A stretch of 64,000 bases of DNA from Hawksworthiomyces lignivorus (Eukaryota > Ascomycota > Sordariomycetes > Ophiostomatales > Ophiostomataceae): NCBI GenBank assembly GCA_002917075.1, contig NTMA01000019.1:62001-126000 (forward strand). The letters run 5' to 3'. Position numbers and translations under genes: made by a program. Positions 23,413 through 36,051 of this stretch are shown piece after piece. The notes beneath the pieces are model-generated. The model did not search any database, was not told the origin of the DNA, and saw only the letters and a list, made by a program, of their open reading frames with translations. Each line of letters begins with the position of its first letter. Within the stretch, counting starts at the first letter, position 1.

Positions 23413-24918
23413 ATGAACATTGCAGATGCAAATCTACATATTGGTATTGTTGGCGCTGGCATCGGTGGTCTAGCGACTGCCATTGCGACGGCTCGCGCAG
23501 GCGCTAAGGTTACCGTACTTGAGTCCGCAGAAGAGCTTGGTGAAGTAAGTCTCTGTGGTGATTTCTACAGTTTCCCTAAATATTTTTCTGACCACTGTTG
23601 CGCTTCGCAGATCGGTGCTGGAATTCAGATGACGCCCAATGTTTCGGTCTTGCTACAGCGTTGGGGTGTCGACAAGGAGATTGGCGAGAATCTCGTCCAA
23701 TTCGAGGAACTTAACATGCGCCGTAAAGATGGAACCCGAATCGGCTATACCAAAATCCCCACTGTTGAAGAGAGCCTTGGTCGTCCTTGGTGGATAGTGC
23801 ACCGTGCCCACCTGCACGAAGGTTTGGTCATAGTCGCCCAGCGTCTAGGAGTGAAGCTGCTAGTCGGTGCTGCAGTCACAACTCTTGAGTTTCGAGAGTC
23901 ACAACTAGTTACCGTAATTACACTTTCGAAGGGTTCGTTTGCTTTCGACTTTGTCATCGGTGCCGATGGCATAAACAGCATCACGCGTAAGACTCTATTC
24001 CCTGAGGTCGCTCCCGAGCCGCCAACGACCAATTGCGCATACCGCGCGCTTGTTCCATACGATCAGATCCGCAAGGATCCCGTCGCTAGGGACCTCGTCA
24101 AGAAAAATACCATGGAAGTGTGGATGGCTGACAAAGCATACATCATCACATACCCAATCAATGCCGGCACCATGATGAACTTGGTGTTATCACACCACCG
24201 CCCTGAGAAGCTGCGTACCACTGAGCGCGATATTCCTATCGGTGAGCTACACAATGAATATAAAGACTTCGATCCTCGCATCAAGCATGTAGTAGATATG
24301 ATAGAGAGCACAGTAAGATCATATCTGCGCTATTGGTTTCTTTTAATAATCTTTCCTGGCTGTCTATAGTCCCGCTGGCCATTGATGGTAACCAGCCCTC
24401 TCAAATCGTGGTCTTCTCCCCGGAAAAACATTTCCCTCATCGGCGATGCTGTCCACTCCATGGTTAACCACATGGCTCAAGGTGCCGCCACCGCTATGGA
24501 GGATGGAGCCTTCCTCGGACGGTGTATAGCCGAAGTTATTAAAGGCCGGTTGCGCCTCGATGAAGCTGTCCATATTTATGAGAAAGAATGTATGCCCAAA
24601 GCCTATGCCAAGCAACAGGCTTCTTTTCTCAATGGTGTCATCTGGCATCTTCCAGACAGACCTGCGCAGCGCGCTCGTGATGCAGCCATGGCCCCAGAGT
24701 TACAAGGCAAGTATTACGTCCGCAGCAGCAACCTATACGGTGACCCGCGCACCGTGCTGGAGATATACGGATATGATGCAGAGGAGCACACCAAAGCTGC
24801 GCTATCGGCATATTTCAACGGGGGCCATGAATCGTTCGATACTGATACAGGCATCACGAAAACACATGAGAACCAGTATCTAAACTGGTTTACGTCTCCA
24901 GGAAAGGCGAAGATTTAA
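23413..24918 (+). CDS. FAD-dependent monooxygenase, salicylate-hydroxylase type
   Basis: Three exons, 23413-23544, 23611-24312 and 24370-24918 (introns of 66 and 57 nt), encode 460 residues, the usual length. Group A flavoprotein hydroxylase motifs are present in order: GIVGAGIGGLATA (FAD ADP-binding, residues 11-23), IHRAHLHE-like WIVHRAHLHEGL, the DG motif VIGADGINS, and the GD motif SLIGDAVHSM. The best general resemblance is to NADH-dependent salicylate 1-monooxygenase (decarboxylating hydroxylation to catechol) and related fungal 6-hydroxynicotinate or 3-hydroxybenzoate hydroxylases. It is cytosolic, with no signal peptide. Its divergent pairing with the hydrolase and closeness to a Rieske oxygenase relic and a P450 suggest oxidation of an aromatic ring, but the substrate is not assignable. 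Confidence 0.9.
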
Positions 24919-25674
24919 GTAATAGACGAATAAATAAGAAATTCTAAATCTCAAACTAGGTGACTTAATGTCGTTTGATTACGGGTCTCGATCTATAGGG
25001 ATTTATATAAAGAATATCTATTAATTCCATTCGTTACTAGCAGGATCTAGAAACGCCTTCCGCTGGTCTGGTTGGTTGACATACATCGACCACCCTGGCT
25101 GTCTTCCACATAAAAGTACAGAATTTCATCCATACTGTCTCGTTTTATAGTGACGTTCTCATCAGATTGCTTTTTTCGCACCGCTTGTTGGCTGCACTCC
25201 TCCTGGCTTGGACGAACTAATTGGCGCCCTTTGCGTCATATATAACACGTGTATTACGCACAGCGCTGTGTTCTGTGGAATTGGGCATTCAGTGCTCTAG
25301 TAATAGGTTCCCTTCAATAGTAGAATGCACAGTGTAAAATCTATATAAGATCCTGGTCTAATGCGTATAGTTAACGTATGATTTTAGCGTAGTTGTGGGG
25401 TAGGCAATATTGTGCCTTAGGCTGCAACAATATCGTTGCTCCGTATGAAATGAATCCGATGACGATAATGACTAAGCATCGTCGAACTCATAAATCAGGT
25501 ACTAGTCAATGATTGGCTAATAAGTATGATTACTATTCCATTGGCTGCGCTTGACATAACATAAAAGTGGGGATCATACAAACAGGGAACTGATAACGAG
25601 CATCGGCCTTTCTTGGACCAAATCGTGCCCCCCTCCCTAATTCTTCCATCATCTTTACTGAGTTTGGCTTTGAA
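24919..25674. other. Intergenic, no gene seen
   Basis: Between the monooxygenase 3' end and regulator 2. Holds the presumed regulator 2 promoter. No supported coding frame. Confidence 0.45.
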
Positions 25675-27560
25675 ATGCAACCAACAACTGCACGAAAACG
25701 GCCGCTATCGACAATATGCCGGTCCAGGCGGGGCTGCTCTCGATGCCGGTATCACAGGAAAAAGTGCGACGAGGGGAAGCCACAGTGCGGACGCTGTGCA
25801 AAGATGGGAAATGTATGCCGGTATGAAGTAAATCTGAAGTGGGGAGGACGACCGTTCCAAAAGTCATTTGGAAAATACGGCGAGAAGGTAGAGAAACTAG
25901 GTAGGGAAACGACGCCTGGCTTCTTTTCGCAGACTCCTTCTACTAACAAAGCAGAAAATGCCGAGGGGAGTGGATTTGTTTACGCAGTGAGCCGTCCTGC
26001 AGTTGAAGCGGAAAAATGCTCAGAAGTTGCAGAAGGGGTTTGTAACGAGCCGGTAGAGTCATCTGAATTACCAGTGGTCCTAGACATGGCAGAAAATCAA
26101 CCTTCCGCAACATCCGCATCAACCTCCGAGTTCTCTGTCCAGGTGTTACACAACTTTAGCCCTTTTGACCCTTTCCATGAACACTCTCCTATTCAACGCT
26201 ACCTCTTCCATCACTATATCCAAGAGACAATTCGCCTTACTGCACCAAGCAGCTATGTGCGTAATCAAATATGTCGGGCTATCGCCCCCATGTCCCTTAA
26301 GCATCCCTCGCTCTTTTTTGCCGCAGCTGCGTTCGCAGCCCAACATCTGCGGCTCTTAACTGGATCCTCCTCTCCTTTTATTTTGAGCCGCAGTGGACAG
26401 GCAGCCGATGCAGATACCCTCGTGGCCAGCCTCCAAGACCAGAGCATCCGTGCACTACGTGCACAGTTGCCTGCAGTTTTGTTAGATCTCAGTGCCTCTG
26501 ACTATGAGAGCTGCCTGGCTACAACACGCACTCTATGCCAGGCCTCGATTCTATTTGGAGGGCCATCTTCATCATCCTGGAGAGCCCATCTTGATGGGGC
26601 ACGGGCCATTATCGAAACAGCACAGCCCAAGACGGTAGCCCTGCCAGACATCGTGCCAAAAAGGCCGTCGTCATCATTGACTTCTTCTTCCTCCTCCTCC
26701 TCCTCCTCCTCCTCGCTTGCCAGTTTCCTCTTCAGCTGGTATAATAATTCGGAAGCATTGGTGGCGCTTTCTCCCATTGGTCTACTAAAGGGCCAACTAG
26801 AAGTTCGTGCTTTGCAGAACAGCAATGTCTATTTTGACGTCTTTGGTGGCGTAGCCTCGGACCTTCCCGATCTCTTTCGCGAGGTAGGGGCTCTCTTGAC
26901 AGAGTGTCAGAGGAAGAGGAAGACGGCAGAAACAAGCACTGCCGGAGAAAGGAGTAGCTCGGACCATATGGAACCTCCTCTTCTCTCCAAAGACGATATC
27001 TTATCCGAGGCAGAGGTCCTGATCAAAACCGTTCACGAAAGGCTGAGACGGGACTCCCTCGAGAGGCTGAGACTAAATGAAAGTCTTCGAGCACGGCTCT
27101 CGCCCGATGATATCCACGATTACGCCCTCAGCAACGCGGGATACCTCCATACGGCTCTGCTTTATATCCATGGTGGTATTGTACGTCGACCTAGTTCCGC
27201 GCCGGAAGTTCGTTACTCTGTCGAACACATCATTTGGTGCGCTCAAAATATGAGGTCGCCTTCAGATCTTTCACCACGGGTTCTCATGGTTACTCCACTC
27301 TTTACCGCAGGCATTTGGGGACCGCGAAGTTCTCATGCGCCTATTCGTGCTGCCTTCGAGGATATGGGACGCTGGATGAGCACGCAGCATGTCCGTCAAG
27401 CGACATCCGTCCTCGAGAAAGTGTGGTCAGCATTGCCTTCAGACAATTCTGAATACGATGTGCTGTCTTGCTTAAGTAAGTAAAATGCCAAACGCTACTT
27501 CAGCACTAAAGTCAACTAACAATTACAGAAAGCCAGAATCCCGAGTATCTTCCATACTAG
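25675..27560 (+). CDS. Zn2Cys6 transcription factor (regulator 2)
   Basis: The N-terminus carries GCSRCRYHRKKCDEGKPQC then GRC and a final Cys, a complete zinc binuclear cluster at about residues 20-48. A long frame of about 600 codons follows, with a polyserine tract near residue 335 encoded by a TCC/TCT run (about 26684-26714). A likely small 3' intron (27476-27528) joins to a short last exon ending at TAG 27560, replacing the nominal stop at 27481-27483. The body resembles the Fungal_trans_2 (DUF3468) type regulators (LFHHYIQETIRLTAP; PLFTAGIWG near the end). The gene converges on the P450 with 97 bp between stops and probably regulates genes in the block. Confidence 0.88.
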
Positions 27561-27657
27561 GGTAGGCTATGTAGGACTATGAAAATAATCACGAGTAAAA
27601 TTGAGTTATGGATTACGATGCTTTTCTCATTAATATTAATATTATCGATTAAATATT

Positions 27658-29264
27658 CTACAAATCGACAGGTGTGAACTTGAGAAGGCAGCACTGCCCC
27701 TTTGGACGAGAAGAGATGATTTGATCAGCCATGGACATATCCGAAGTCATTCCCTCAGCTAGAGTAGTCGTGAACTGCGTGTAGATATCTCGGAGGAGAA
27801 TCTTCATCTCGGCCATAGCCAGGCTAAAAAGATTAGCAAATAAAATAATAATGACAGCTAGCATCATGTGGTAAGCTTACTGTCGTCCAAGGCAGCCACG
27901 TCCCCCGCTAGAAAACGCAAAAAAGAGCCGGTTGCGATCTGCCTCATCGCCATCCTCAGCCAGCCAACGGTCTGGCAAAAAGGTGTCGGGTTGAGGGAAG
28001 ACCTCCTTATCACAACGGTGAAGAGAGTAAGGCTGGCAGCTGACGATAGTGCCTCCTGGTAGCCAGTATCCATCCACTTCTCGACCCTCAGCCGGAACCA
28101 CACGTGGCAGACTCATAGGAATAGAAGGAAATAGACGGAGTCCTTCCTTAACAACGGCATCGAGAAAAGGAGGTGAAGAACTAGCATCTGACAGTAGTTC
28201 CTCCTGCAACCGCTTTTGAATCGCCCTGTTTTCTTCCAAGGATAACAGCCACATCGTCCAGCACAACGCGTCGCCCGTGGTCTCTATTCCTGCTGCCATG
28301 TGGTCGAGACACTCTGCTGCCACGTCGATATCGCGTAAGCCAAATTTCTCATCCCGCAGCCGCGAGGTCAGAGTAAAATTCGCAGTGTCGGATTTTTGGG
28401 CCGCATCCAGCACAAAGGCCTTAGCACGCGGGATCTTGCGAGCCGGGGGGAGAAGTCCCAACATGTCGGCCATCTTGCCCAGGCTTGGATTGTAATACTC
28501 CAGAAGTCGCCCTAGTTGTTTAGTATATGGACGTCCTAGTCCTTTTAGATTCTAGACTATATCTTCACTCACGAACTAAACTGTTATCGAATGATACCTC
28601 GCGCATGATGGCCTCGCCCTCAACTTCATTAATTGAGTTGCTTCCATAGGGATGGAACAAGTGGTGTGTCACCCCATCAAAAGCGTAGCAATGTAGGTAG
28701 ATCTAAGAATTAGTAGTGTCCAGTTTTTTTCTCCGTCACGCGAGTGATACTCACATAAATATCCACAACTTGGTTTGGCGACTCTCGGCACTTTGCCGTA
28801 AAACTACGGGCTCGCTCTTCTAGTCCTTCAATGGCATGTTCACGCATCACATTTGTGTTAGCGTAGCGATCGGCCACAATGCGCCGTCGTTTGCTGTGCC
28901 GCTCCCGGTCCAGAGTCGAAAACATGGTTGGGGTGTTGTACTGCTTGAAGAGGTCGTAAAACGCCGTCTTATCATACCCACTGCCTCGTGACATGTAGAT
29001 CTCGCGCATGGCCTCAAGCGATGTAAAGGCCACTTCATTAGGTGCCAATCGCACTGCATTCCCGTATTCTTGGTGTAAGGCGTGAACATAGCGTGTGCGA
29101 TTTCCGCGGAATTCTTGGTGCTTAAGAGGCAGAGAGGAAATGAGCGTCAACCGCGGACCGGGAACGGCTGCCAAAGGTGAAAAGAGTCGCTGGACTAGCA
29201 CAACGGCTATGGCTAGAATGACGGCTGCCGCAGCAGAAATGAAAAGAATTGGCCAGGAGATCAT
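27658..29264 (-). CDS. Cytochrome P450
   Basis: Four exons on the minus strand, 29264-28755, 28702-28573, 28511-27881 and 27823-27658, with introns of 52, 61 and 57 nt, encode 478 residues. The start is the ATG at 29264 rather than the TTG upstream. An N-terminal membrane anchor (residues 1-25) is followed by a proline hinge (VPGPRL). The I-helix AGIETTGD, the K-helix KEGLR (ExxR) and the heme loop FSSGGRGCLGR with its Cys ligand are intact. The last exon continues HLAMAEMKILL, as expected. It would be an ER-bound monooxygenase. The family cannot be placed by eye; fungal P450s of this style act in secondary metabolism or xenobiotic oxidation. No break is seen. Confidence 0.93.
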
Positions 29265-29684
29265 TCTGAAATGGATGTTTGGGTAACCACGAATAAATGA
29301 GAAAATGGCTTGGCTGGGTGAGATATAAAGCAGTGAAGCTACATGTAGGCTGGCCAGAGACAATATTAATTTAGCACCGCATGGTCCCTCTATATTTTAC
29401 TATCTGATGAGATTGAGGCCGGGAATAATATACGATTATTGAGCTCCGGCAGTTCATGCAGCTCTTGTCCATAAAAGGAATGTACAAGAGATCGTATCTT
29501 CTCATTATTAGTGGTCGAAAATCCATTAATTGATTTGGGAGATTCTCTACCCAATTCTGGCATCCAATTCGATTTGCCAATCGTCTAGAGAGTGCGGCGC
29601 AATGGTATGTATGTATGTATGTATGTACTCCGTACATAATGCTTTTTGCACACATATCTCATCATACTTCTTATCATTCGCTTA
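29265..29684. other. P450 promoter and HRI1-like 3' region
   Basis: A 420-bp interval holding a (GTAT)n microsatellite at 29605-29626. No gene seen. Confidence 0.45.
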
Positions 29685-30429
29685 TCATTCCATCGCTACC
29701 ACCTTATACAGGCGTTGGCCAATCTCCACTTCGTCTCCGGTTTTCCAGCTACTGCAAGCGCTACGAGTTGTTTCTTCGACAAATGTGGCACTTTCCCGAC
29801 ACGCCATCGATGGTAGTTGGGAATGCGATTCCCCAAAAACATATCTTTGTTCCCAGTGAGGCGGTTGGCCCTCCACATCAACAAGCTCCTCTTTTATTAC
29901 CGTAAAAGAACCATCCCGCCTCTGCTGCTCCATTGCGATGAACATTCTGCCCACACAGCCCACAAAGGCTGTGGAGTCCTCGTGGTCGCTTTGTAGGATC
30001 CAGTGGACCTGTGCGCCCTCTATAGGAAGGGCCCGCCACACCTCCTCATACGGAGTTATTTCGTTGTTCCTCTCGGAGCACGGCATAGACCCCGTTTCTA
30101 GATCGTCTCCATTGGGTAATTTTGTGAAGCTTCCTTCGTCCGGGTCGAACACATTTCTTGAATCGATGACATGGTACCACTTGCACCGCACTGTAGGGGG
30201 TTAGGAGTGACGACAGTGCAAAATGCAATGAAAAAATAAATAACTTACAAGGATCTAGAGATAAGATCTCCCTGCGGCCTGCAAAAGCCCAGTCAATTGT
30301 ATTGTCGGCCTTGTTCACACGCAGGTCGATAAAGTTTGAGCCAACGCCCAGTACCGTTGTAATGGTGGGCTCGCTCGGTGGCTCATCGTGCCAGCGGATA
30401 GAAATGCGCGTGGACAACCTAGGTGCCAT
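29685..30429 (-). CDS. HRI1-like protein
   Basis: Two exons, 30429-30249 and 30190-29685, with a 58-nt intron, encode 228 residues. The N-terminus LSTRISIRWHDEPPSEPT and the blocks IDWAFAG, KWYHVIDSR, a DLETGSMPC-like stretch and YEEVWR are characteristic of the fungal HRI1 family (calycin-like, named for the yeast Hri1 protein that binds Hrr25). Such proteins have no known enzyme activity; a beta-barrel lipocalin-like fold has been described for the yeast member. Paralogues are often found inside fungal metabolite clusters, where they could bind a pathway intermediate (inference). It is divergently arranged with the MFS transporter at 30985. Confidence 0.8.
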
Positions 30430-30984
30430 TGAAAAACCTTGAGCGATAAAATTGCCTTTCTAGTCGTTTCTTGTTCCTACCCCGTACTTTTCCTTCTTGA
30501 CGTGCCTTGCAAAATGGCTCTAATATGCATCCTATTTAATACAGGATGGATCTCTTATAGATTCCTGATTAGGACTAGCCGTGCGTATAGACTACAGCGG
30601 GGAAGTTTGTCTTTTTGAAAATCGGAGAGGCAGATAAGATACAAAGCTTCGGTACCTAGCGAGCCGAGAAATATCCACAGATAAACACAAAGGCTAAACC
30701 AAAAAAAGAATTTGCATCCGACTGAGAGTAAGACTCAGATCAACGAAAGGCCTAGATAAACGTCAGACGAAGAGAATGCAAGGATACAAGGACGGTAAAG
30801 GAGAAGGACGTCGAGATAAGAAGCAACAAATAAATATCGTCAAGACGGATGCCAATGTAGCTATGAAAAATGGATTCTGTTCTACACCTTGTTTTCTAAG
30901 CTGATCGGCGAAAGAGGGAAAAGAAAGGCAAAACCGGCTGACAACAGAGGACACACCATCGCGCTCCCGTACTCAAACTAGGAA
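30430..30984. promoter_or_regulatory. Shared divergent promoter of HRI1-like gene and MFS exporter
   Basis: A 555-bp interval between two outward-pointing ATGs, suggesting joint control. No TATA box or regulator site is clear. Confidence 0.45.
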
Positions 30985-32869
30985 ATGAGATCCAACAGTC
31001 TCGATCCTGAAAAGGCGGAGGCCATATCGTCTGCTGGGAGCACCTCTCCCATTCCCGAGAGCAATGATGTGGCAATTTCGCCTTCGAAAGAAGAAGGAGG
31101 CATTGAGCTTGGGATCAGTTCAGTCGTGATCACCGGCGTCGACGGACACCCTCTTGTTCTCAGACCGTCCCCCATTCGGGGCGACCCGCTGGACCCGCTC
31201 AACTGGCCCCTCTGGCGCAAATATACATGCATCATTATTGCCTGCTACAGCTACTTCTTGTTAACTTACTTGACTACGGCGCCCGTCCCGTCTTTTTTCC
31301 TGCTTGAGGACCAGTTCAATGCCACTTATGAGCAGACTAACTGGACATTTGCCATCTCCGCATTCGGGTTAATTTTCGGGCCCCTTTTGACCGCCGGACT
31401 GGCTGAAACCTACGGCCGTCGCATCTGCCTAATTGTCAGCACAGCCATAGCCTTGCTAGCCAGCGGGTGCACATCTATCCGCACACAGAACATCAGCGCG
31501 TACATGTTCGAGAGATTCTTGCAGGGACTAGGAGCTGGATCCGCCTGCAACTTGGGCTTGAGCATAATCAACGATTTGTCGTTTGAACATGAACGTGGAC
31601 TACGCGTTGGTTTGTGGGCGCTCGCCGCCAATGTAGGCACACTCTTGGGAGGAGTTTGTGAGTTTATTAGACTCTTATAGTAAACCTATATTTTCCTGAT
31701 GCTAATGAACAGTCGGTGGATTGATCGTCGCCGTTAACCAATTCTGGGTGGCTTATCATGTCACAATGGCTTTTGCTGTGCTCTTGTTATTGATTATCTT
31801 CGCACTACCTGAGACGCTTTATCCTCGAAAGTACATGCTCCAGTTGGAGGCCAAAGGCAGGCTTGCATCAGCTGAGGGGCTTCCTCGAACCAAAACACTA
31901 CCCTATTTCGTATGGGATTTCCGTCCCTTCTCCTATATTTATGCAGAGAGGTATAATTTGCTTACATTTTCTCCAGAACTTCCAAAAAATCCCCGAAGTC
32001 CATCACGCCAAGTTCTGGATTCCTTGGGTTGTCGTCTTTAAGCTCTGGGCCTACCCAAATATCGTCCTTAGTATTATGGCCTACGTCTTTGGCCAGTACT
32101 GGTGGATCGTCGCCATCACAACGATGGAGCCACTCGCCTATGAAGAGCACTCACCTCAAATTCAAGGCGTGTTGTTTATTGGCCTGCTGGTTGGTGTGCT
32201 GTTTGCCGAAGTCTTCTGCTCGGGCCACATGACAGACAAGGTAGTCCTGCGCTTAGCGGCCCGCAATAACAACAAGCGAACACCCGAAATGCGCCTCTGG
32301 CTAGGACTGCCCGCTGCTGCGATCTCGGGTGTTGGATGTATTCTATGGGGCATATCGGTAGAGCATAGCTGGCACTGGGCCGCGGGCCAGGTTTCCTTCT
32401 TTTTGTGTATGTATTGGACCTTCGCTTGTTGTTTTTATCTTCTCCTCTCCGCTAACTTGTCAGACGCTCTAGGCCTTCAAATTGGAAATACAGTCGTGTC
32501 TGCCTATATGGTGGACAACTATCCCAGTTTTGCAAACGAGCTCTCTGTGTTCTATGGTGTTATTATCAATGTGGGTTCTAACTGACCAGCTAAATTCTCT
32601 CACTTTTCTTGCCTGGTACTAACACCTACAGCTGTCTGCTTTCCTTGTACCATGGTACATCTATGACTGGGTTGAAACAAGCAGTAAGTCTTCTCTTTTT
32701 TTTTTCGCGAAATAGCGTGGATTTTCTAACATAATTAGATTACACATGGACATTTTCGGTTCAGGGAATCCTCTGCTTTGTCATAGTGATACCAGTGTAT
32801 GCAATTTTACTCAGATTTGGCCAGCGTTGGTGGAAGCCGGCTCAATTTGGTTCTCTAGATCATTTGTAG
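30985..32869 (+). CDS. MFS multidrug-type transporter (DHA1 family)
   Basis: Six exons: 30985-31657, 31713-31909, 31977-32406, 32464-32570, 32632-32683 and 32739-32869, with introns of 55-67 nt, all GT-AG. A hydrophilic N-terminus leads to DPLNWPLWRKY, the classical entry to TM1 of fungal DHA1 drug/polyamine exporters, followed by the AETYGRR loop 2-3 motif and RFLQGLGAGSACN in TM4. The C-terminus ends RFGQRWWKPAQ. It is intact. A role in exporting or importing the substrate or product of the surrounding oxidative genes is inferred from position only. Confidence 0.9.
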
Positions 32870-33281
32870 ACTTTGTTAAGACTTAATAAATTTGCTAATG
32901 TTCACACCTTAAAAACATCTGGCGATGTGTTGACGTGACTTTGGAACGCAGAAAATACGCTTATAATGCCTACTTGCGCTCTTTGTCTCTAGGTATATGT
33001 CATTACAAATAGCTCGACTGCTAGCCCCTCATAGGGACGTCTCCCATCAAAGAAACAAGAGTAAGCAGGCCCCCCACACAATCGCAAATGCATTCCATTT
33101 CAAGTTTAGCGTCCGCCAGTGAGCAAAGAAAAAGATAACGTGCTCTAGGGCAACTTGTGGAGATATAAAGTGCTCGTGCGGCCGCCTGGTGGTAATATAA
33201 ATCAGGACCTGATATGCTTTAGCAACACAGCGTAGAGTGAAGATCATTTCCTTCTCGCACAAAAAATTTATTCCGTAGACC
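32870..33281. promoter_or_regulatory. Upstream region of the ureohydrolase
   Basis: A 412-bp interval. A TATAAA-like word (AATATAAATC) lies near 33194, about 90 bp before the ATG at 33282. Confidence 0.4.
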
Positions 33282-34533
33282 ATGAAGCCGTTATCTTTCT
33301 GCGCTCTGTCAGCCGTCCTGGCTTATGCTACCGGAGCCTCTGGCTGCCAGCACCATCACGACAACGACCGAGAATGGACAAAAGAAGAACTCGATGAGCT
33401 GGAAGCAAAATGGGGAACTGATGTAAGAGCTACAGTGATTATTCGTCCGTCATTTCTTGCGACAAATTTTATTAACAATAAACAAGTGGGGTTTCTCCGG
33501 TATCAGCACGTTTGCCCATTTGCCGCACGTCAAATGCTTGACCACGCCGTCAGCGGCATTTGACATTGGTATTTTAGGAGCTCCTTTCGACACAGCTGTG
33601 AGTTACCGACCAGGAGCTCGTTTTGGACCCCGAGCTATCCGAGCGGCGTCAGCTCGCCAGACGTCGTTCCGGGGCTTTAACCCGCGGGCGAACATAAATC
33701 CTTACCAGAGTTGGGCGAAGATTCTTGACTGCGGCGACATTCCCGTGACTCCCATGGACAATACCGTGGCCCTGACACAGATGGAAGCTGCTTTTGGAGA
33801 GCTGGGTAGCCGTCCCAGCAAAAGTGAAAGCCAGTTGCCGCCACGGCTCATCACTTTGGGAGGTGACCACTCAATTGCGCTGCCAGCTTTGCGTGCTCTT
33901 AAAGCCCGCTATGGCCCGCTTCGTGTGCTTCACTTCGATGCTCATCTCGACACCTGGCATCCAGCTAAGTACCCTTCCGCTTGGCCCAGCGACCAGGCCC
34001 ATTTCAACCACGGCAGTATGTTCTGGCTAGCTGGCCAGGAGGGATTGTTGGCCAACTCGACCAGCACCCCATCACTGCACGCAGGACTCCGAACACGTCT
34101 CTCGGGTAACGATTTCGGCGATTGGGAAGATGACAGCGCACAGAACTGGGTGCGCCTGACAGCTGATGATATTGATGATGTGGGCACTGCAGGGATTATC
34201 CAGCGAATCCTCGACACATTTGGTACCGACGAAAACTCTCCCGTCTACCTCAGTGTCGACATTGACGTGTTGGATCCTGCATTTGCTCCTGGAACAGGTA
34301 CGCCGGAGCCGGGGGGATGGACAACGCGCGAGTTCATCCGAATTCTACGTGGAATCGAAAGTCTCAATCTCGTCGGGGCAGATATTGTCGAGGTTAGCCC
34401 AGCTTACCAGGGGAATGGTGAAGAAACGGCTCTGGCTGCCGCCCAAATTGCATATGAGATCCTCAGCTCTATGGTGAAGCGAGGGCAGGTAGATATGGGA
34501 AGAACCCGGGAGCGCGTACGTGATGAACTCTGA
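33282..34533 (+). CDS. Secreted agmatinase-like ureohydrolase
   Basis: Two exons, 33282-33422 and 33487-34533 (64-nt intron), encode 395 residues. A signal peptide ([21 protein letters not shown]) precedes a His/Asp-rich stretch ([11 protein letters not shown]). All manganese-binding blocks of the arginase/agmatinase fold are intact: [13 protein letters not shown] and SVDIDVLDP, then VEVSPAY. The region [22 protein letters not shown] is typical of agmatinases. The enzyme would split a guanidino compound (agmatine-like) into urea and an amine, outside the cytosol. Fungal secreted homologues are common and largely uncharacterised. Here it follows the MFS transporter on the same strand, so it may belong to the same regulated block. 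Confidence 0.92.
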
Positions 34534-36051
34534 ATATGTAGTTATGAATGACGAAAAGGGAAAACAATTAAATAAAATAAACGAATAAATAAACCCCTAC
34601 CTCAACTTTCTCATCCGAGGTTCTTGATGAATAGAATTAATCCTCTACTAGGTGCAAATCCAAGTATGCTAATGAGACGCGCAACTAAAGGTATGGTTCA
34701 GTGCACTGAAGGCTATGTACTAGCCATTCTGAATCGTTAGATACGGTAATTTGTGTTCTCTGATAAAGCTTGAATTACAGGACTGTGGCAGCAAGAAATA
34801 AAATCGGTACCACCATGTTGGTGGAAGTGAAGTGAACAACGCAAGCATTGCGTTGGCTCAATTCAAACATCTGAAAACTTTCAAAACGGAGACGGGTACA
34901 GAGTGACACATTTCTTAAGAGATGCGCCTTCATATAGGTGAAGCGACCGACCAGTGACGTACTATCCCAAGATGGTTAGCAAAAATCGGGGCCGGTGCAA
35001 TGAACTGACTTGTATTATTTGTAAAATATGAAATTTTGGAATAGGCTCTGCTTACAATGTCATGCATAAATATTTCGCACCTTTGACGGAGGAATCCCGA
35101 GAAGCCCGAGAAGCTCGAAGTCTGAGACCATGAAAATCAAATTATGGGGGTATTTGAAGAAAGCATATAAAAAAAACAAGTAACTATTGAAATATTCAAC
35201 ACTAAAATGCAGAGATCATTACAGCCTTGCTCAATATTACCACCTTGTAGATCGATCTTCGTATTAGGTAATTGTACGTCCGTTGTGGATTTTTCCTGTG
35301 AAAAATTACAAAATTTGATTGCTGATTAGAAAGTATTATTGTCTGATTTTTCAAACACTTCTGTGTATCCACATATGACAACGAAAAAAATACAGCTGTA
35401 TACATAATATATCACATATAACTATAATATAAGTCGCAGACATTATGACATTAAAATTAGCCTAAAGGGGAATGAGTAAAATGTGATAAGTCTTCTTTGA
35501 ATCCCTCGAGATGATGCTCAAAGAACAGTCTTATAAGCCAATATCTGAGACCCTAACTCTTATTATTATTATCTTCGCGCGTTGGCCGTCGGGAATCGGA
35601 TAGATCATACAACCTATTCTAGAGAAGGCAAGGTGTTGTGTGCCTTTGCTTTATCGTGATGCAGCAGAGGATTACGTTATTATCTCGCGGCCGGTCATTG
35701 TTTGCTCAATACAACGAAGACGAAAATATTGGTTCTTAGATTTCACGAAATTTGTGTCTATCGGTAAGATATTTATTGTCGTTTTTGGTTTTTCAACATT
35801 TATCTGTCAAATATGATGATGTAGGGAACATTTCTGTCTTTATGGTAACCACTGAAAGTATGTTCAAAGCGGAAAGCTGAGGTGACAAAACTGGGCAGGC
35901 TTTGCGCAATAATACTAATAAATAGTACAGCTAGACTAGTAGATTTTGTATATAATTCTTGATATAATATATCCATAAAACTCTCATTTCTGGTTTGAGA
36001 AGTTGAGCAAATCTTGTTTCAAGTGCGATTTAAAGTTTTGCATGTAGAGTT
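34534..36051. other. 1.5-kb intergenic region without genes
   Basis: AT-rich. Short open frames, such as 35202-35405 minus, have no motif. A short ATT repeat lies near 35560. Nothing else is supported. Confidence 0.5.

Noticed and set aside
14578..34533. A polyketide or non-ribosomal peptide cluster
   Set aside because: No PKS, NRPS, terpene cyclase or DMATS core gene is present in the window.
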